This document shows, one piece after another, positions 21,947-33,605 of a stretch of DNA of 64,000 bases; positions within the stretch are counted from its first letter, which is position 1, and every line of letters starts with the position of its first letter. Source of the DNA: Thalassia testudinum (lineage: Eukaryota > Streptophyta > Magnoliopsida > Alismatales > Hydrocharitaceae); the NCBI GenBank assembly GCA_037157565.1, contig JAZHRO010000026.1, positions 35,888,501 to 35,952,500 of the forward strand, written 5' to 3'. The position numbers and the translations under genes are program-made. The notes beneath the pieces were generated by a model that made no database searches, had not been told where the DNA came from, and worked only from the letters and a program-made list of their open reading frames with translations.

Positions 21947-23053
21947 TGTTACAACCCGATTCCCGAATCCCTACGAGACACGAGAATCGGACCGACTTGA
22001 CTGATCCCAAGACCCAGTCATCCAACGAGAAAGTAACCAAAAGAGCAGTAAAATAAACCACATTCACCATGTATATAACTAGTAGTAACAAAATACAGCA
22101 GTAAAGAAAAGAACTACTACAGTATACACCACCACAACAGTAAAGAAATAAACATGTACATAAACACGATGCTTACAATAAAAGAGTACAGTGGTAACAG
22201 AAAATACTCACTACAACAGAAGGAAAGGTATAGTGGGTACTACACAAGTAAAACTACTGGGCTCTACTAGGCCCAACTCCCTCTGCAACCACCAGCTCTG
22301 GCTTCTCAACACCTGGTCCTGAAAAGGTGACAAAGGTGACACGTCAGCGGAATGCTGAGTAGAGTGGCAACTAACTAGCTAGTAAAATAGTAAGGTGGAC
22401 AGGTAGCTGTTATTTTTTAATTTCTTTCTTTAGTTTCTATTTACTCATTCTTGAATTATTTCTCAGATCTTTCTCTTGATCTTGAATGTTCCTCGTGGGA
22501 ACGATCTTGATTGCAGTCTTTTCCGAAAAGTAGAAGTAGCATGTGGTGCTCTCCTGGCTGGGAGAGTCCCCTGTGGTGGTCCTACCCTCAGTCAACCACC
22601 CCAAGGTCACTGACAGACGTAATGGTGACTACGGCACACGCGATAAATGCATGGGTAGCTACCCTCGCGATCTAGCTCTCTCCCTCTCGCAGCAACCCCT
22701 CCTCCCCACGCACTCACGGCAGCAGCTGCTGCTGCCCTCACCCGCTTACTCTCTCGCTAACAGGAAGAATAAGAAGAAGAGGAAGGTGGTGGAGTGAGGG
22801 TGAGGGAGAGGAGAGGGGGAGTATTTGAGGGATGCCGTGGGGAGAGAGAGAAAAAGAGGGCTGTGCCTGCAGGGAGGAAAGAAAGAGAAGAAAGGAGGGC
22901 GGCGGTTCAGTCTGCGCGTGCACGCGCATAAACACGAAACGTACGCCAAAAAAATTAAATTCCAGATGTCTAGGAAGGCTTCCAGACGTCTGACCAGACG
23001 TCTTGACCAACTCCCAGACGTCTTAAACGATGTTTGATGCCAAGGTCATAACA
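21947..23053 (-). repeat. 5' LTR of the chromovirus with 1.6-kb internal deletion
   Basis: Matches 14193-14895 and about 16540-16924 of the other LTR. The middle (tandem repeats, first palindrome cluster, part of the GC-rich block) is absent, with the joint at about 22664. The outer end is GTCATAACA at 23053, and the next bases belong to a different element. Confidence 0.85.
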
Positions 23054-23139
23054 ATATCCAAAACAAGAAAGTCAACAGAAAAACATAGACTGTTGACCCT
23101 AACCACCATGTCTTCCACCACACCCTTTGGTATTTTGAC

Positions 23140-23367
23140 AGAACAATCTGCCAACTATAACGTGATAGGGGTGGGTTTCATATTTCCTAAGGCAAATTTT
23201 TCGAGCATGATGGTTGGTATAAGATTGATGGAAGATCCTAGATCAAGCAGAGCACGGTTAAAATTGCAGCCTTGGATGCTACAAGAAATAAGCGGTGTAC
23301 CCGGATCTTTCTGCTTCGGTGGTAGATTTGACAGTATAGCACAACTCGCATGAGGCGAGAGAACCAC
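23140..23367 (-). pseudogene. Athila/Tat aspartic protease fragment
   Basis: The 70-residue open frame contains a GCNFNRALLDLGSSINLIP block. The family usually has DLGAS(I/V)NLMP, where the D(L/S)G triplet is catalytic. It ends in KPTPITL then a stop, where family members continue with a QLADRS-like segment. Cut off at 23054. Confidence 0.82.
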
Positions 23368-23861
23368 CGGATTCTTTGTTTTCTTTGACTGTCGCCTGGG
23401 TGTAGTGTAGTCTTTGAAAAATCAAGCGACAGTAGGTATGTGGTCGATAGTCTCTAACAGGGGACCTTGATTTCAACATCCCTGAATAAATTACGCAGGT
23501 TATCAAAGGCCTGCGTATCCTTTTTCTTGCCTTTTGGCTCCCTCAGTAAAGCCTCAGGAAATGGGATCGATTTTGGTACTAGTTTGGGTGTATCGTCCTC
23601 TCGCGAATGCGGTGTGCATCCCAAATGAGAGGGAGATGAAAAAGATAGGCTAGGATCAGGTCAAGGCGGATCGACGGTTTGCTTACCGCTCCTCGGAGTA
23701 ATCGCATTGGATGTCGTGGGTCTAGTGGGATCATAAGGCGGAGGAGGGTTCACAATAGGGACATAAGGGTAAGGTGTAGTTGCTGCGGGATTAGCCTAAA
23801 ATCCCGGAGGAATGCTCAGTGCTTGCAGAATCTGATGAACCTGCCCCTGAGAAGGTCGTAC

Positions 23862-25522
23862 CTATGGTTGAGGACCACGGGGTATGAAATTTCGCGAGTT
23901 TGGAACAGGTAGGGCTGGAAGAGTGCCCTGAGATCGAGTCGCCATACGTAGTTGACTGATCTTAGCATTCTGCTGCGCCAATTGGTGCTGAAGAGAGGTC
24001 ATGTTCTCTTCATGGTGCTTAGACATTTCCATCATCATTCGCATCATTTTATCAAGAGGACTTGATGCGTGTTCTGTTTGTGGTATGCAAGGACCCGATG
24101 GCGGATTCGCCACAAGATTAGATTGGGCCCTTGGGATGACGGGTGCGGACGGTCGCATTGGCCCACCCACGGGGTTTTGGCGCCGTGAGTTATTGGACCA
24201 TGCGAAATTAGGATGATTTCGCTACCCTGGGTTATAAGTAGCAGAGAACGGGTTGTTCCCCAGGGTGCAAGCGTCTTCTAAACCAGAAGACGAGTCCGCA
24301 TGTAAATATGCATCCGAGCACACGGAGGCTTGATCCTTCGTGTCAAAATACTGGCTTGCAGAAGCTAGATCCACATGACTTACCGAATCGCTCGACGCAA
24401 CACTCGGTAAGGAAGATCTCACGGGGTTTTTGGGGATAAGCCTGATGTTGGAAGGATTAGGATTGTGACGAAGTGGTGAGGTGGGGTGTTTGCCGTAGAA
24501 CGGGCAGGATTGGCCAGAAGCTCGTCCAGCTTCTTGTGCACGACGGAGACTTCATCCAATTTTTGTGTGATAAGGCTAAGATCGATGGATGAATGGGAGG
24601 GTCCCGTGTCAACTTCGTGAACATTACGGGGTAGGCTGGTACGATTAAAGGCGACAACGGAGGCATTGTTCATTGAGTTTTCGCTCGTGTTTACAAATAA
24701 TTCGAATGCTCCATTCTCGTCTTTATTCATGAAATTCCCTCTGCAGGAAGCATCTGCAATCTGCTTCAAAGTCTCATTTAGCCCATAATAGAAAATCCGG
24801 GTTATATGCCACTTAGGCAGACCGTGGTGCGGACACTTCCGGAGGAGGTCATTATACCTCTCCCAAGCCTCATGAAACTATTCGCCGTTTTGTTGCGTAA
24901 AGGAAGTTATAGCACGGTGAAGCGCATTGGTTCGCCTGATTGGGAAGAATTTCTTGAGAAATGCTGTTCGCATCTCTTCCCAAGAATGGATGGCTCTCCC
25001 AAGGGTGCGTAACCATTGTGACACTTTGTCCCGCAATGAAAACGGGAACATTTTCATGAGGACAATTGGTAACCCGATGTTTCTTAGTTTAACCGTTTCA
25101 GCCAATCGGGTTAGGTCTTCCAAATGGAGAAGAGAATCTTCACTTGCAAGACCATGGAAGTGAAAGTTAATCAGGCCAATTATATTGGGTTTCAATTCAA
25201 AATTGTCCCTGTCCATGGGGACCTGAATTTGTCCTATGGTCTCTGTAGCAGCGGGATTTTGATAAGAGCTAAGAGACCTAGGCTCCTCTCGTTTGGGAGG
25301 GTTCTGCATTTCCTCCAAGGTTTCCCTAATGGCTTCAATCTGCTCATTATACATTTCCATTTGGGCTTGGAGGCAGGTTATGGGGTCCATGGCTTCACCA
25401 CCTGGTGGGTTTTGAAGGCGGTTTCCTCCCTCGGGATTTGGGGGTGGGCATGCAGCCATGTTTGTGGAGGAGGATGACGATTCAGTTTCTTTTCTTCTAG
25501 AATTATCAGACAATTCAAACAA
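23862..25522 (-). pseudogene. Athila/Tat-like gag, decayed
   Basis: Piece 25522-24878 (214 residues) has an acidic N-terminus and the gag core (FHFHGLASEDSLLHLEDL, then FSLRDKVSQWLRTL, then FLKKFFPIRRTNALH). After a stop it goes on in other frames with HEAWERYNDLLRKCPHHG and YYGLNETLKQIADASC (24769-24419), then TYNPG with the next Trp changed to TAG, then RNHPNFAWSNN (about 24200). Piece 24170-23862 is a Met/Gln-rich coiled coil (MMRMMMEMSKHHEENMTSLQ). These blocks are characteristic of the Athila/Tat branch. Confidence 0.85.
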
Positions 25523-26930
25523 TTCAGGATTTTGTTACCTCCTCCCAAACATGCACTACCGCAGGAAGAATTGGAGAGATAAGAAGGGAAAAGGGGATGA
25601 GAGAAATGACGCCGCAAAGATACACTTGATGACAAATCAAGGCAATCAAAGTCCTAACCTCTACAATGTACCCTTAGACCTAAAGATCTAAGTTACCTAC
25701 TATCACGACCTACAGAACCAAATGCGAGCACTGCGGAACCACTCAACCAAATTAAAAGGCCGTTTGCCCCAGTCTTAGACACCCGATAGCATGCGGGAAC
25801 CCGCACCAGCACATAGGCGCTACACGCAGGTAGTTAGACCTCCAATCCTTAATAAGGGTCAAGTTGCTACCAGTTTTAATTAGAGGCTTAGGATCAAGTG
25901 CTTCAGGAATGTGAAGGGCGTTGTATACGGGTAATGCCCAAGTGCGTTGATTTTAGAAAGTGTGTAAACCAATCATGCAACGGGGAAATCTCCCCGAATT
26001 GAAGTTTTAGTTGGTGAATGATTTTTAGAATTTCAGCCTTAAGTAGTACGGATTTTAAGATTTCGCTGAGTTACTAATTCAACCAATCTCCGAGTTTTGA
26101 GAAAATACAAGTTCATCTATGCCCAACAAACCCTTCTTCAATGTGAGTTGGTTAATGCATGCTAAAAATGCAATGGGCTTTCCTAGGTGGAAACTTCTAT
26201 GTGTGGATGCACGAGTCAATTTTAGGTTAGTGTGAAAGGAAGCCAAAGTACTTCAATTCAAGTGCTCTCAATCACCAAAATGATGTTCCACACACAAGGC
26301 TCAACCACAAGATAATGTAAAGAGAATTAAAATTTTGGGGTTGAAATATTCGGGATCAAATCTTAGGCAGGTGAAAGGTCGTGGTGGGGTTGGAATCAAT
26401 TCAATTCCAAGTCTCCCCACCAAAAAAATGTGATCTTGAATTGTGGATAAATGAGGCAAGGAGGGATGGCAATCAATCTATTTAATCTTACCTCAAAGAA
26501 TACTTCACACGACGAAAGATTCAAGAATCAAGATTCTTGGATCTTTGCTATGCGAAGTTTGGCGGGAAATCTCAGGGCGGTGGGGGTGATAGCAGACAAT
26601 CAAACAAGTAATTTTTAATCCACATAACCCAAGAAATCCCAAGAAGTGTTTTTAGGTTTTTTTTTTTTTTTAGGTGACAAGTTAACCTAAGTTGCTAAGA
26701 GAGAGAGACCTACCTTTTCAGCAACGTAGGCGAAGCTCCAGTGTAGCGCCAGCGACTTCACGCTCTCGTTCCCACCTTGGATCTGCCCACGTCTCCAACT
26801 TCCTCTGCTTGCCTCCTCCTTGCAACTGGTTTACCTGCACACCAGTAAACAAAAACACCCATGAAGAGAAGGGTGTGAGAAGAGAAAATCAAAGGAATGG
26901 AGTAGAAACTTACCTCAATGCGCACCTCCT
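25523..26930 (-). other. Untranslated leader of the Athila/Tat-like element
   Basis: No conserved reading frame. It lies between the primer site (26931-26944) and the gag start, where a long leader is usual in this branch. It includes a run of about 17 T on the plus strand (26655-26671). Confidence 0.55.
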
Positions 26931-26944
26931 CGGTAACGGCGCCA
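26931..26944 (-). other. tRNA-Asp-type primer-binding site
   Basis: The minus strand reads TGGCGCCGTTACCG, differing at one base from TGGCGCCGTTGCCG, complementary to the tRNA-Asp 3' end as used by Athila/Tat elements. It lies nine bases inside the LTR edge (TGGTAGATCTCG on +, from 26954). Confidence 0.85.
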
Positions 26945-27258
26945 AAAAAAGCGTGGTAGATCTCGAATAGGTTGTGTTAATATGGTGAAATTATCGTTGA
27001 AGTTAGTATAGTGGGTTAACCTAAATCGAGTCTAACCATCTTTCACAAATTTTTTTTTAACTTGGCCTACTTAATTTTATCTTGGTCACTTTTAGGCCTA
27101 GGGTCGATTTCAGGAAGGTGGGAATTAAAGGTGAATAAGTTTCTACGCCTTTCCTAGAATGTATCTCTTCCTTGAGTTTATTATGTTTTTATTTTTTTCT
27201 ATTTAAGATTTTTTTGTTGATAATATTATCCTTGAGGCACACCCTCAAAATCAGGTCC

Positions 27259-27295
27259 TTGGCTTTGAGCCAAATTGTTCTTGGCTTTGAGCCAA
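27259..27295. repeat. Two copies of the palindrome TTGGCTTTGAGCCAA
   Basis: Identical 15-base inverted repeats (arms TTGGCT/AGCCAA) at 27259-27273 and 27281-27295, in the LTR. Confidence 0.85.
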
Positions 27296-27464
27296 CTTAG
27301 GGTTTCCAAAAGAACTGGCCCTGCTATTTGCAAGATCGAGTACCTGCAAGATAAGGATTATCTTTTCTCTTTTACTCTTTTTTTTTAATCTTTTTAATAG
27401 CAGGAAACAAAAGAGAAATAAAAATAAGGTAAGTTGCTTGTAGAGAAATAAATACAGTCTCTCT

Positions 27465-28080
27465 ATATATAGATATATATATATTATATATATAGGGGTG
27501 GGGGTGGAAGTGGAAATGGCGTGTAGCATAGTATCGAGTTGGTCCACGTCTAGTAAGACGCAACCAACAAGACGAAGTGCCACGTAGAGTGTAGGATGGA
27601 TGTGTGGGAGTGTATGTGGAGGCACTTGCTTTACGCGGTATCGGGGAATATCAGCAACTGGTGTAGATATTCCCGCGATATAATGTGTGGTGGAGTGACT
27701 AGTGCAAGGGCGTATGGATACAGGTAGGTGTGTGTATGTAAATATATATATATGTATATATAGATAGGGTTATAACTATATAAGTATATATGTAGTTGTA
27801 TATATATATATTTATATATAGATAGATATATACATGTATATATATATTTATGAATATATATATATATATATTTATAACTATATAGATATATATATATATA
27901 GTAATATAGGCATATGTATATGTGTATATGTATATGTATATATATATATATAGATATATATGTGTATATATATATATGTATGTGTGTATGTATGTGTAGG
28001 TGTGTACAAGTGAGTGTGTGAGTGTACGAGTGTGTATGTGTACTAGTGTGTGTGTGTATAAGTGTGGGAGTGTACGCTGG
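27465..28080. repeat. TA/TG microsatellite tract
   Basis: Long imperfect (TA)n grading into TATG and (TG)n-rich sequence (GTGTGTATGTATGTG). Open frames over it encode only Tyr/Ile/Thr/His runs and are artefacts. Confidence 0.9.
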
Positions 28081-29160
28081 AGGAGTGTGAGAGAGAGAGG
28101 GCGAGTTAAGTCGTCTGGCGGAAGCGTCTGCCGTCTGATCTTGCAGGGGCACGAACGCACAAGGGCTTCACGTGGGCGCTGGAGGGAACCCGCGCGCGCT
28201 GTCATCGTGGGCAGGCGGGTGTGGGAGTGTGAGAGAGAGGGCAACACAGTGCATTGCGTAGCACAGCGCACAACGCTGCGGGATGGAGCGGGTGTGGGCG
28301 CAGACGCCGGCGACCAGCTGGAGCGGGTTGCGGGCGAAGAGAGAGAGAACGCTGTGCCACCGACTAAGTGAGAAATAAGCTGGTGGCTACAGTGTCGCCC
28401 TGAGAGGTGTAAATAGTGGCTACAGTGCCACACGGGAGCGAGCGACCGGTAGCACCGGCTCTGCGTGCGCGGACGCGCTGGGAAGCGCCTGCACGCATGG
28501 GGAGAGCTCATGGAGGTCTGCTGGCGTGCGCGCGGTGGCCTGCACGGCTTCAGGTGGCCGTTGCTGCTATTGGAGCTTCCGACCTTGAAGCTCTGGCAAT
28601 GGCGGCGAGAGCTTCCAGCAATGAAAACAGAAAGTGAAACCACCACGCCCACCTGCTCTCGAAGGAGCTGGGCGGTGGTGGAACTCACAGTGGTGGTCGT
28701 GGGACCACTGTGAGCTTTCTCCTACCCGCAGTGTGTCTCTTCAGTGAGAAGAGATACTGCGTATGGAGATGGAGAGGGGAGGAGATTGGCCTGGAGGAAA
28801 GTGTCTGAAGGTGGTGTCTGTTCAGGCTCCCTTTGCACAAGGGAGAGGGCAAGGCTTTTTAAGGAAGAAGAAGGCATGCCACAGCCATGCTCTGGCATTG
28901 CATGTCTAGCCATGCTGCTGGTAGAGGAATGGCGTGAAGAGGTGCAAGCCCCATGCCTTGAGCCACGTGAGGGAGAAGAATTTGCAATGCAACCTTTGAT
29001 GAAGATGTTAATTAGATGGCCAATTATTCGCATTATCCTCTCCTCTCAACAAATGCATGCATGTGTTAATTTACAAATGCAACTATAGTTACATAAGATA
29101 CAATGGTAGTGCTAGGAAATAACATAAGATGGCATAATTACTAGTGTATTTTTGCTGCGT

Positions 29161-30004
29161 AATCACCCGACTTGACCAGCACACCTCACCTACCACTACA
29201 CGCCGGTGGGCCTGGTCTCGGGCGCGTATTCGACCCGATTACCCAAGAAGCGGTGACTCTGGGAGAGCAAACCTAAGAGAGAAAAGAGAGAAGAGAGCTC
29301 GCACGGGTAGGGGTAGGTTTTGATCCGCAGAGAAAGGTGAAGCCAAGCCAAAGGAAGAGGAAGGAGAAGACAAGGCCGAAGAGAAGCTAAGGCAAGGAAG
29401 CCAGCGAAGAAGAAATAAGGAAGGAAGAAGAAAGCTGAAGCCAAAATCAGAAGGAGAAGAAGGCAGAGGAAGCTAACGGTTGTAGCAGAAGGAAGAAGCC
29501 AAAGCCAAAGAGAGGAAGGAAAAGCCAGCAAAGAAAGAAAGAGAAGAAGGTAGAGGAAGAGAAAGGCAAAGGAAGAAAGGCAAAAGCCAGAGAACAGAAA
29601 AGAAGAGAAAGAAAGAAGAAGAAGATTGAAGGCAAGCCATCAGAGACAAAGAAAGAAGAACAGAAGAAGAAGCAGAAGAAAGAAAAGAGATCAAGCACTG
29701 TAGCATTAGCATTTTAAGACGTCTGATTCACAAATCAGACATCCAATTTTGAGTGCAATTGACATACATTGGTTCTTTTGTGCCTTACATTTACCCCTAT
29801 CTTTTTGCACTATAACATTGATCTTATTGCATATTATATTCTTTTAAATTCTCAAGTTGTGATCTTGATTTCTAAACCCTAATTTGCTCCCTGTGTTCGA
29901 TATCGGATTTTTTAATTCGAGTAATAAATTGTATTTGTTTTGAACGCTTTTTCGACTGTTCTACAATGTGACATTTTTAAAACCCGATCAAGCGCTCTTA
30001 AACA
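29161..30004 (+). repeat. Plus-strand LTR 3' part, relative of the LTR at 50189
   Basis: From about 29870 to 30004 (GCTCCCTGTGTTCGATATCGG ... TTAAAACCCGATCAAGCGCTCTTAAACA) it matches the reverse complement of 50189-50310, so it ends at 30004 in AACA. Upstream is an A/G-rich tract (29270-29700, GAAG-type purine runs); the relative at 50.7 kb has a similar purine tract. It has an AAGACGTCTGATT/AATCAGACATC hairpin at about 29718-29750. No primer-binding site follows it, so it is solo or partial. The left edge is unclear. Confidence 0.6.
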
Positions 30005-31087
30005 ATACGTTATGACCTGAACACTTAGATTTTTCAGGTCTTTGGGCTTAATCAGCCTGGGTGTCCACTAAAATGTGGACTTGTTTCTCGAGTCCTCGCC
30101 ATCTTTAATTTGTTTCTAATTGGTTAATAAGTTGGGGTGATAAGTATATGACTTATCAACCCGCCCTATGATTTGAAGGGACTTATAGTCTAAGCATCTA
30201 CACACTATTTGCATTGACTCACCTTTCAGTAGTTTTAACGGAAATTGGGTAGCTAATGAAGTTTCTAGGGTGGTATGGTTGGTAAGTTGTCATGGGTAAC
30301 AACTCATTGGTTGGTTCAGAGCCTAGCCACACAACCATTCTCTTTCTACTGCCTTTAAGTATATTTTAGATTAGGGAAGCCACCTACTTAGAAAAAAAGA
30401 AAGAAAAAAAATCCAGGAAGAAAAAAAATGATGAGAAATAGAAAAGAAGAAAAAAATAAATAAGCTACACTTCACCACACGAGTACGGCTGGCAAGTTGC
30501 CGTGAGTAATAGCCCATTAGTCGGTTGTATAGAACCCAACCCGCAAGAATGCACAAATAATTTTTAAACATTTAGTAAGAAGTAGGAAGTAGAATAAGCT
30601 AAGGAGATATACACTGGGTTCGCCCTTATGTTGACCTCATAAAATAAAATGTAGGAGAAAGCTATCGGTCAGATAGATACACCTTTGGGGAGAATTTCTT
30701 TTAAGGTCACCTAGGGGTGTAGAAACCCGAATCTGTTCTGATTGCCGATCAGTGAGTTTATCATATTCACACAAGAAGATACTTAGCACTTAGAATTCTT
30801 TTCGAGTCTTGGGTGGGTTGGGCAGCTGAAGAAAGCTGCCTCGAAACTTTTAACTAAAAAAAAAATCAAAAAAATTAGAAAAGAAAGAAAAAGATGTATT
30901 TGCATTTGAATAAGGCAAGGGCTTGGGGCAGCCTGCATTTTGATAGACACTCAGGCATTGTTGAGTTTAGGTAGTTTAGGTCTTTAGTAGAAATTTCTTA
31001 GTGTTGAGAAATAAATATTACCCAAGTAATTTGATCCTAATTCTTTTATAAATAGAATGTACTGTTGCTAGGGACTACCAAAAGATA
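30005..31087 (+). other. 3' tail of the outer Athila/Tat-like element (non-coding)
   Basis: No reading frame. It has two related blocks of about 65 bases (30270-30335 and 30482-30544, TGGCAAGTTGCCGTGAGTAA-type), each near an A-rich stretch, and further A-rich tracts at 30390-30460 and 30845-30890. Long spacers with A-rich runs between pol and the 3' LTR are usual in the Tat branch. The hairpin at 30138-30158 is listed separately. Confidence 0.5.
30138..30158 (+). repeat. Hairpin TGATAAGT..ACTTATCA after a G run
   Basis: A perfect 8+8 inverted repeat with a five-base loop, right after GTTGGGG. It resembles the terminal hairpins at 11386-11405 and 58154-58172 (TGATAAA..TTTATCA). It may be an LTR start with its polypurine tract, or a relic of one. 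Confidence 0.6.
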
Positions 31088-31099
31088 GGCATGGGGGTG
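31088..31099 (+). other. Polypurine tract of the outer element
   Basis: GGCATGGGGGTG lies directly upstream of the right LTR start (TAATGTAGATA), as required for a plus-strand element. Confidence 0.6.
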
Positions 31100-32589
31100 T
31101 AATGTAGATACATCTGTCACATAAACTGTCTATTTATGTGTGTTCTTAGGCGTATAATTGCATTCAATATTATAAATATTTCATATCATGCATCATTATG
31201 CATTTAGATTAGTTTGTACAAAATAAGCTTATTTCCCTTTTTGTGGCTAGGGGACAGGGCGATATTATTTCAAGGCCTCGGATTGAAGATCCAACCATAC
31301 TGATCTGATTAGGGTGACGATCGGAGTTCAACGACTCCAAGATCTCCCTGATCATATTTCTATAGCATCAAATGTAGTCCAAGAAATATCAGAGATCAAG
31401 GGGCAAGGTGGTGTAAATCCATACCTCATATGACAAATCCAACTGCACGGACGGGTTCGAATCGACAATCGCAGCCCAACAGTGTGAAAATTGGTCAAAT
31501 TTGACATCTGTGGCACCACCTACACGCATTTGAAGATGGACAGCTAGGATGGCACCACTTGGCGCCATCCCAGCTGCCCAAAATGGCCCAAGCTCCCTGC
31601 AGCACTTCTTCAACCGATGATTGATGCATCTAGCTATTGGATCATCAATCCAACGGTTGAGATTCACTCTCAGGCCGCGCATCATTTCCACTGAAGGAAA
31701 GGGTTTGAGCACTCTCGACCGATAGATCGCCATCCAACGGTTGTAAGCGCTCGCCTCTTAAAACGTAACCACGACCAAAGAGCCCGCGTAGCGTAGTGGG
31801 TAAGGCACTTCGCCACTGGAGGTCACGTGATTGAGTCTTTGCTCCATGCCTCCTGTTTGAGAGCAAACAACGTAATTCGGCCGTTTGATCAAGTGCCAAT
31901 GGCTTAGATCGACCGATCAGATGGACGCGCGATTGGGCTCCAGATCTCACGCGCAATCAAACCCGCTCCTCAGCGCGTGTGCTCGTGAGGTATCTGGAGC
32001 ATTTGATCTTCATCAGACGGTAATCAGAGTGGCTGCATCACCCTCTAACGCACAAAGGAAATGAGGTGCACGCGATCCTAAGCCGTTAGATGTGCAATTG
32101 GATGGCTGAGGAGCAATGGGCATGTGAACGGCTGAAGCTGAGGAGGCGACGACATGGCGCGCTCTGAGCGCTTAGATCTCCATCACACGGCTGATGTTGC
32201 ATGCGTGGCTTCAGTGATGTGCGACTACAGTGACCCATGTATCTATCACTAAAGATCTGTATTAAAAATTTAAAGATATTAAGTGACATTTTTGCCCTCA
32301 AAATTGACCTATATAAAGCCCCTACGCCCTCTACTTTTTCTTCATCCCTTTCTCTCTTCTCTCACCCCCTCCAAAGCTCTACGAGCTGGTCACATACCCG
32401 GGATGCTCCATTAGAGTCTTAAATATAATTTTTCCATTTTCTCACCCCCGTTCTTGGAGCGCCTGTGTTTGTCTTCTCGCCACCATTTGGGAAGCGGATC
32501 CTACTGCGACGTCGTCTTGCTTCGTTCTCCATCCTCCACTTCCGTTCTCCTTTGTCCATGAAATGACCCAGCACCCCTTTGGCCATTTA

Positions 32590-32640
32590 AGACGTCTGGG
32601 ATGTTCACCAGACGTCTGGGATGTTCACCAGATGTCTGGA
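32590..32640. repeat. 20-bp tandem repeat containing the AGACGTCTGG palindrome
   Basis: Two identical units AGACGTCTGGGATGTTCACC (32590-32609, 32610-32629) and a partial third with a C to T change. More CAGACGTCTG-like copies follow at about 32960-33245. Confidence 0.88.
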
Positions 32641-33468
32641 AATGCTTGTAGTGCGCAACGTACAAGCGCCATACTTCCTCCCTCACTGCACCTCACCGCG
32701 CCTCACCGCGCCTTCCCTTGCGACGCCACTCCGCGCCCATGCTCGCCTCTCCGTTCCCCTCACCTCCTCTCCCTTTATATACCTCTTCCCCCTCCTCTTC
32801 ATTGCCACCCCATATCCGAGAGCAAGTGAGAGCGGAGCACCCGAGCGAGAGGAAGCGCGAGAGCGGAGGGCGCAGCGTCATTCTGCTGCAGCACCTGCAA
32901 GCAAGGGGAGCCAGAGCGGTTCCGCGGAAGTCATTTTTCCGTGGAATCAGACGGCCGGAGAGACACCCAGACGTCTCACCGGACGTCTGAAGGTAGGGAA
33001 AGATGTATGGTAGAGATCTACTTTCCGTACTTTTCCTCTCTGACAAGTCTTGACAGCGTACGTATGTGTCAGAGGGCAGGAGCGTAGCGAAGGCAATTTC
33101 AGACGTCCGGGAGCACCCCCAGACGTCTGACAAAGTCCTTGGACATCGGCATCGAGTTCCAGACGTCTGCTAGCAGAACACCAAGAGAGGTATCCCTGAG
33201 AACTGTTTTAAGATGTCTGGGATCTTTCCCAGACGTCTGATTTTCGTCTGATAACGTGTTTTGGGGCTGTGTAAGGCCTTATTATTATCGCTTTTTCACA
33301 AACGAACCGTCTCCATTTTCCATACGAGTCTCTCTATACAATGATACCTTGTTACATCCTTTTGAACCTTTTGGCCCATCAATTCATGTTTAGGTCTCCA
33401 GTCCGTCGGGTGTACGGGACCTGTGGAGACGTCGGGAGCCACTCTACGAGCCCCCATTCCACCCGGTT

Positions 33469-33605
33469 ACCCAGGTAGAGTGGTTACAACCTTAAAATCT
33501 CTAATTTAATACATGTGAGTAAGTAATCCTAGGACTTGAGATGAACCCTAGGAAGGAATAAACATATATTCGAGAATAGATTCTTGAACCCTAGGTCTTG
33601 GCATG
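33469..33605 (+). repeat. 137-bp duplication, left copy
   Basis: Starts ACCCAGGTAGAGTGG and ends CTTGGCATG, immediately left of the gag-only copia. The right copy is 39031-39167. They differ at one base (CATGTGAG here, CATGCGAG there), a CpG to TpG change. It behaves like a very long target duplication. Confidence 0.92.

Larger units (their letters stand above)
14193..23053 (-). mobile_element. Tekay/Del-like Ty3/gypsy chromovirus, decayed
   Basis: A minus-strand element with gag, protease, RT-RNase H and integrase plus chromodomain, in gypsy order, between LTRs at 14193-16924 and 21947-23053. The primer site at 21932-21943 is of initiator-Met type. LTR ends are TGTTATGACC and GGTTGTAACA. 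The left LTR has lost its outermost three bases, and no target duplication is visible: the left flank is the inverted Athila/Tat-like LTR and the right flank is a different Athila/Tat-like internal region. So the surroundings were rearranged or deleted after insertion. Many stops look like CAG to TAG or TGG to TAG changes. Confidence 0.88.
23054..29150 (-). mobile_element. Athila/Tat-like gypsy element, 5' half only
   Basis: On the minus strand this shows a 5' LTR (about 29.1 kb down to 26954), a tRNA-Asp-type primer site, a leader of about 1.4 kb, gag, then the start of the aspartic protease. It is cut at 23053/23054 by the chromovirus; RT, RNase H, integrase and the 3' LTR are missing, and I find no continuation left of the chromovirus. 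The outer (right) LTR boundary is uncertain, between about 29.0 and 29.16 kb. Confidence 0.75.
26954..29150 (-). repeat. 5' LTR of the Athila/Tat-like element (right edge uncertain)
   Basis: Starts at TGGTAGATC next to the primer site and carries the GGTCGATTTCAGGAAGG block about 140 bases in, a position typical of this branch. It contains a paired palindrome (27259-27295), a long TA/TG microsatellite (27465-28080), a GC-rich stretch (28130-28700), and a minus-strand TATA-like CTTAAAAAGCC near 28855. I could not place the outer edge or find a target duplication. Confidence 0.6.

Noticed and set aside
27631..28688. Long minus-strand open frames rich in Tyr, Ile, Thr and His
   Set aside because: They are translations of the TA/TG microsatellite and its GC-rich flank in an LTR; no domain.
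29196..29712. Minus-strand open frames rich in Phe, Leu and Ser, looking like membrane proteins
   Set aside because: They arise from the GAAG-type polypurine tract in an LTR; composition artefact.
32590..33245. Regularly spaced short repeats suggesting a CRISPR-like array
   Set aside because: Repeats are palindromes with irregular spacers in a plant LTR; only two full 20-bp tandem units; no cas genes.
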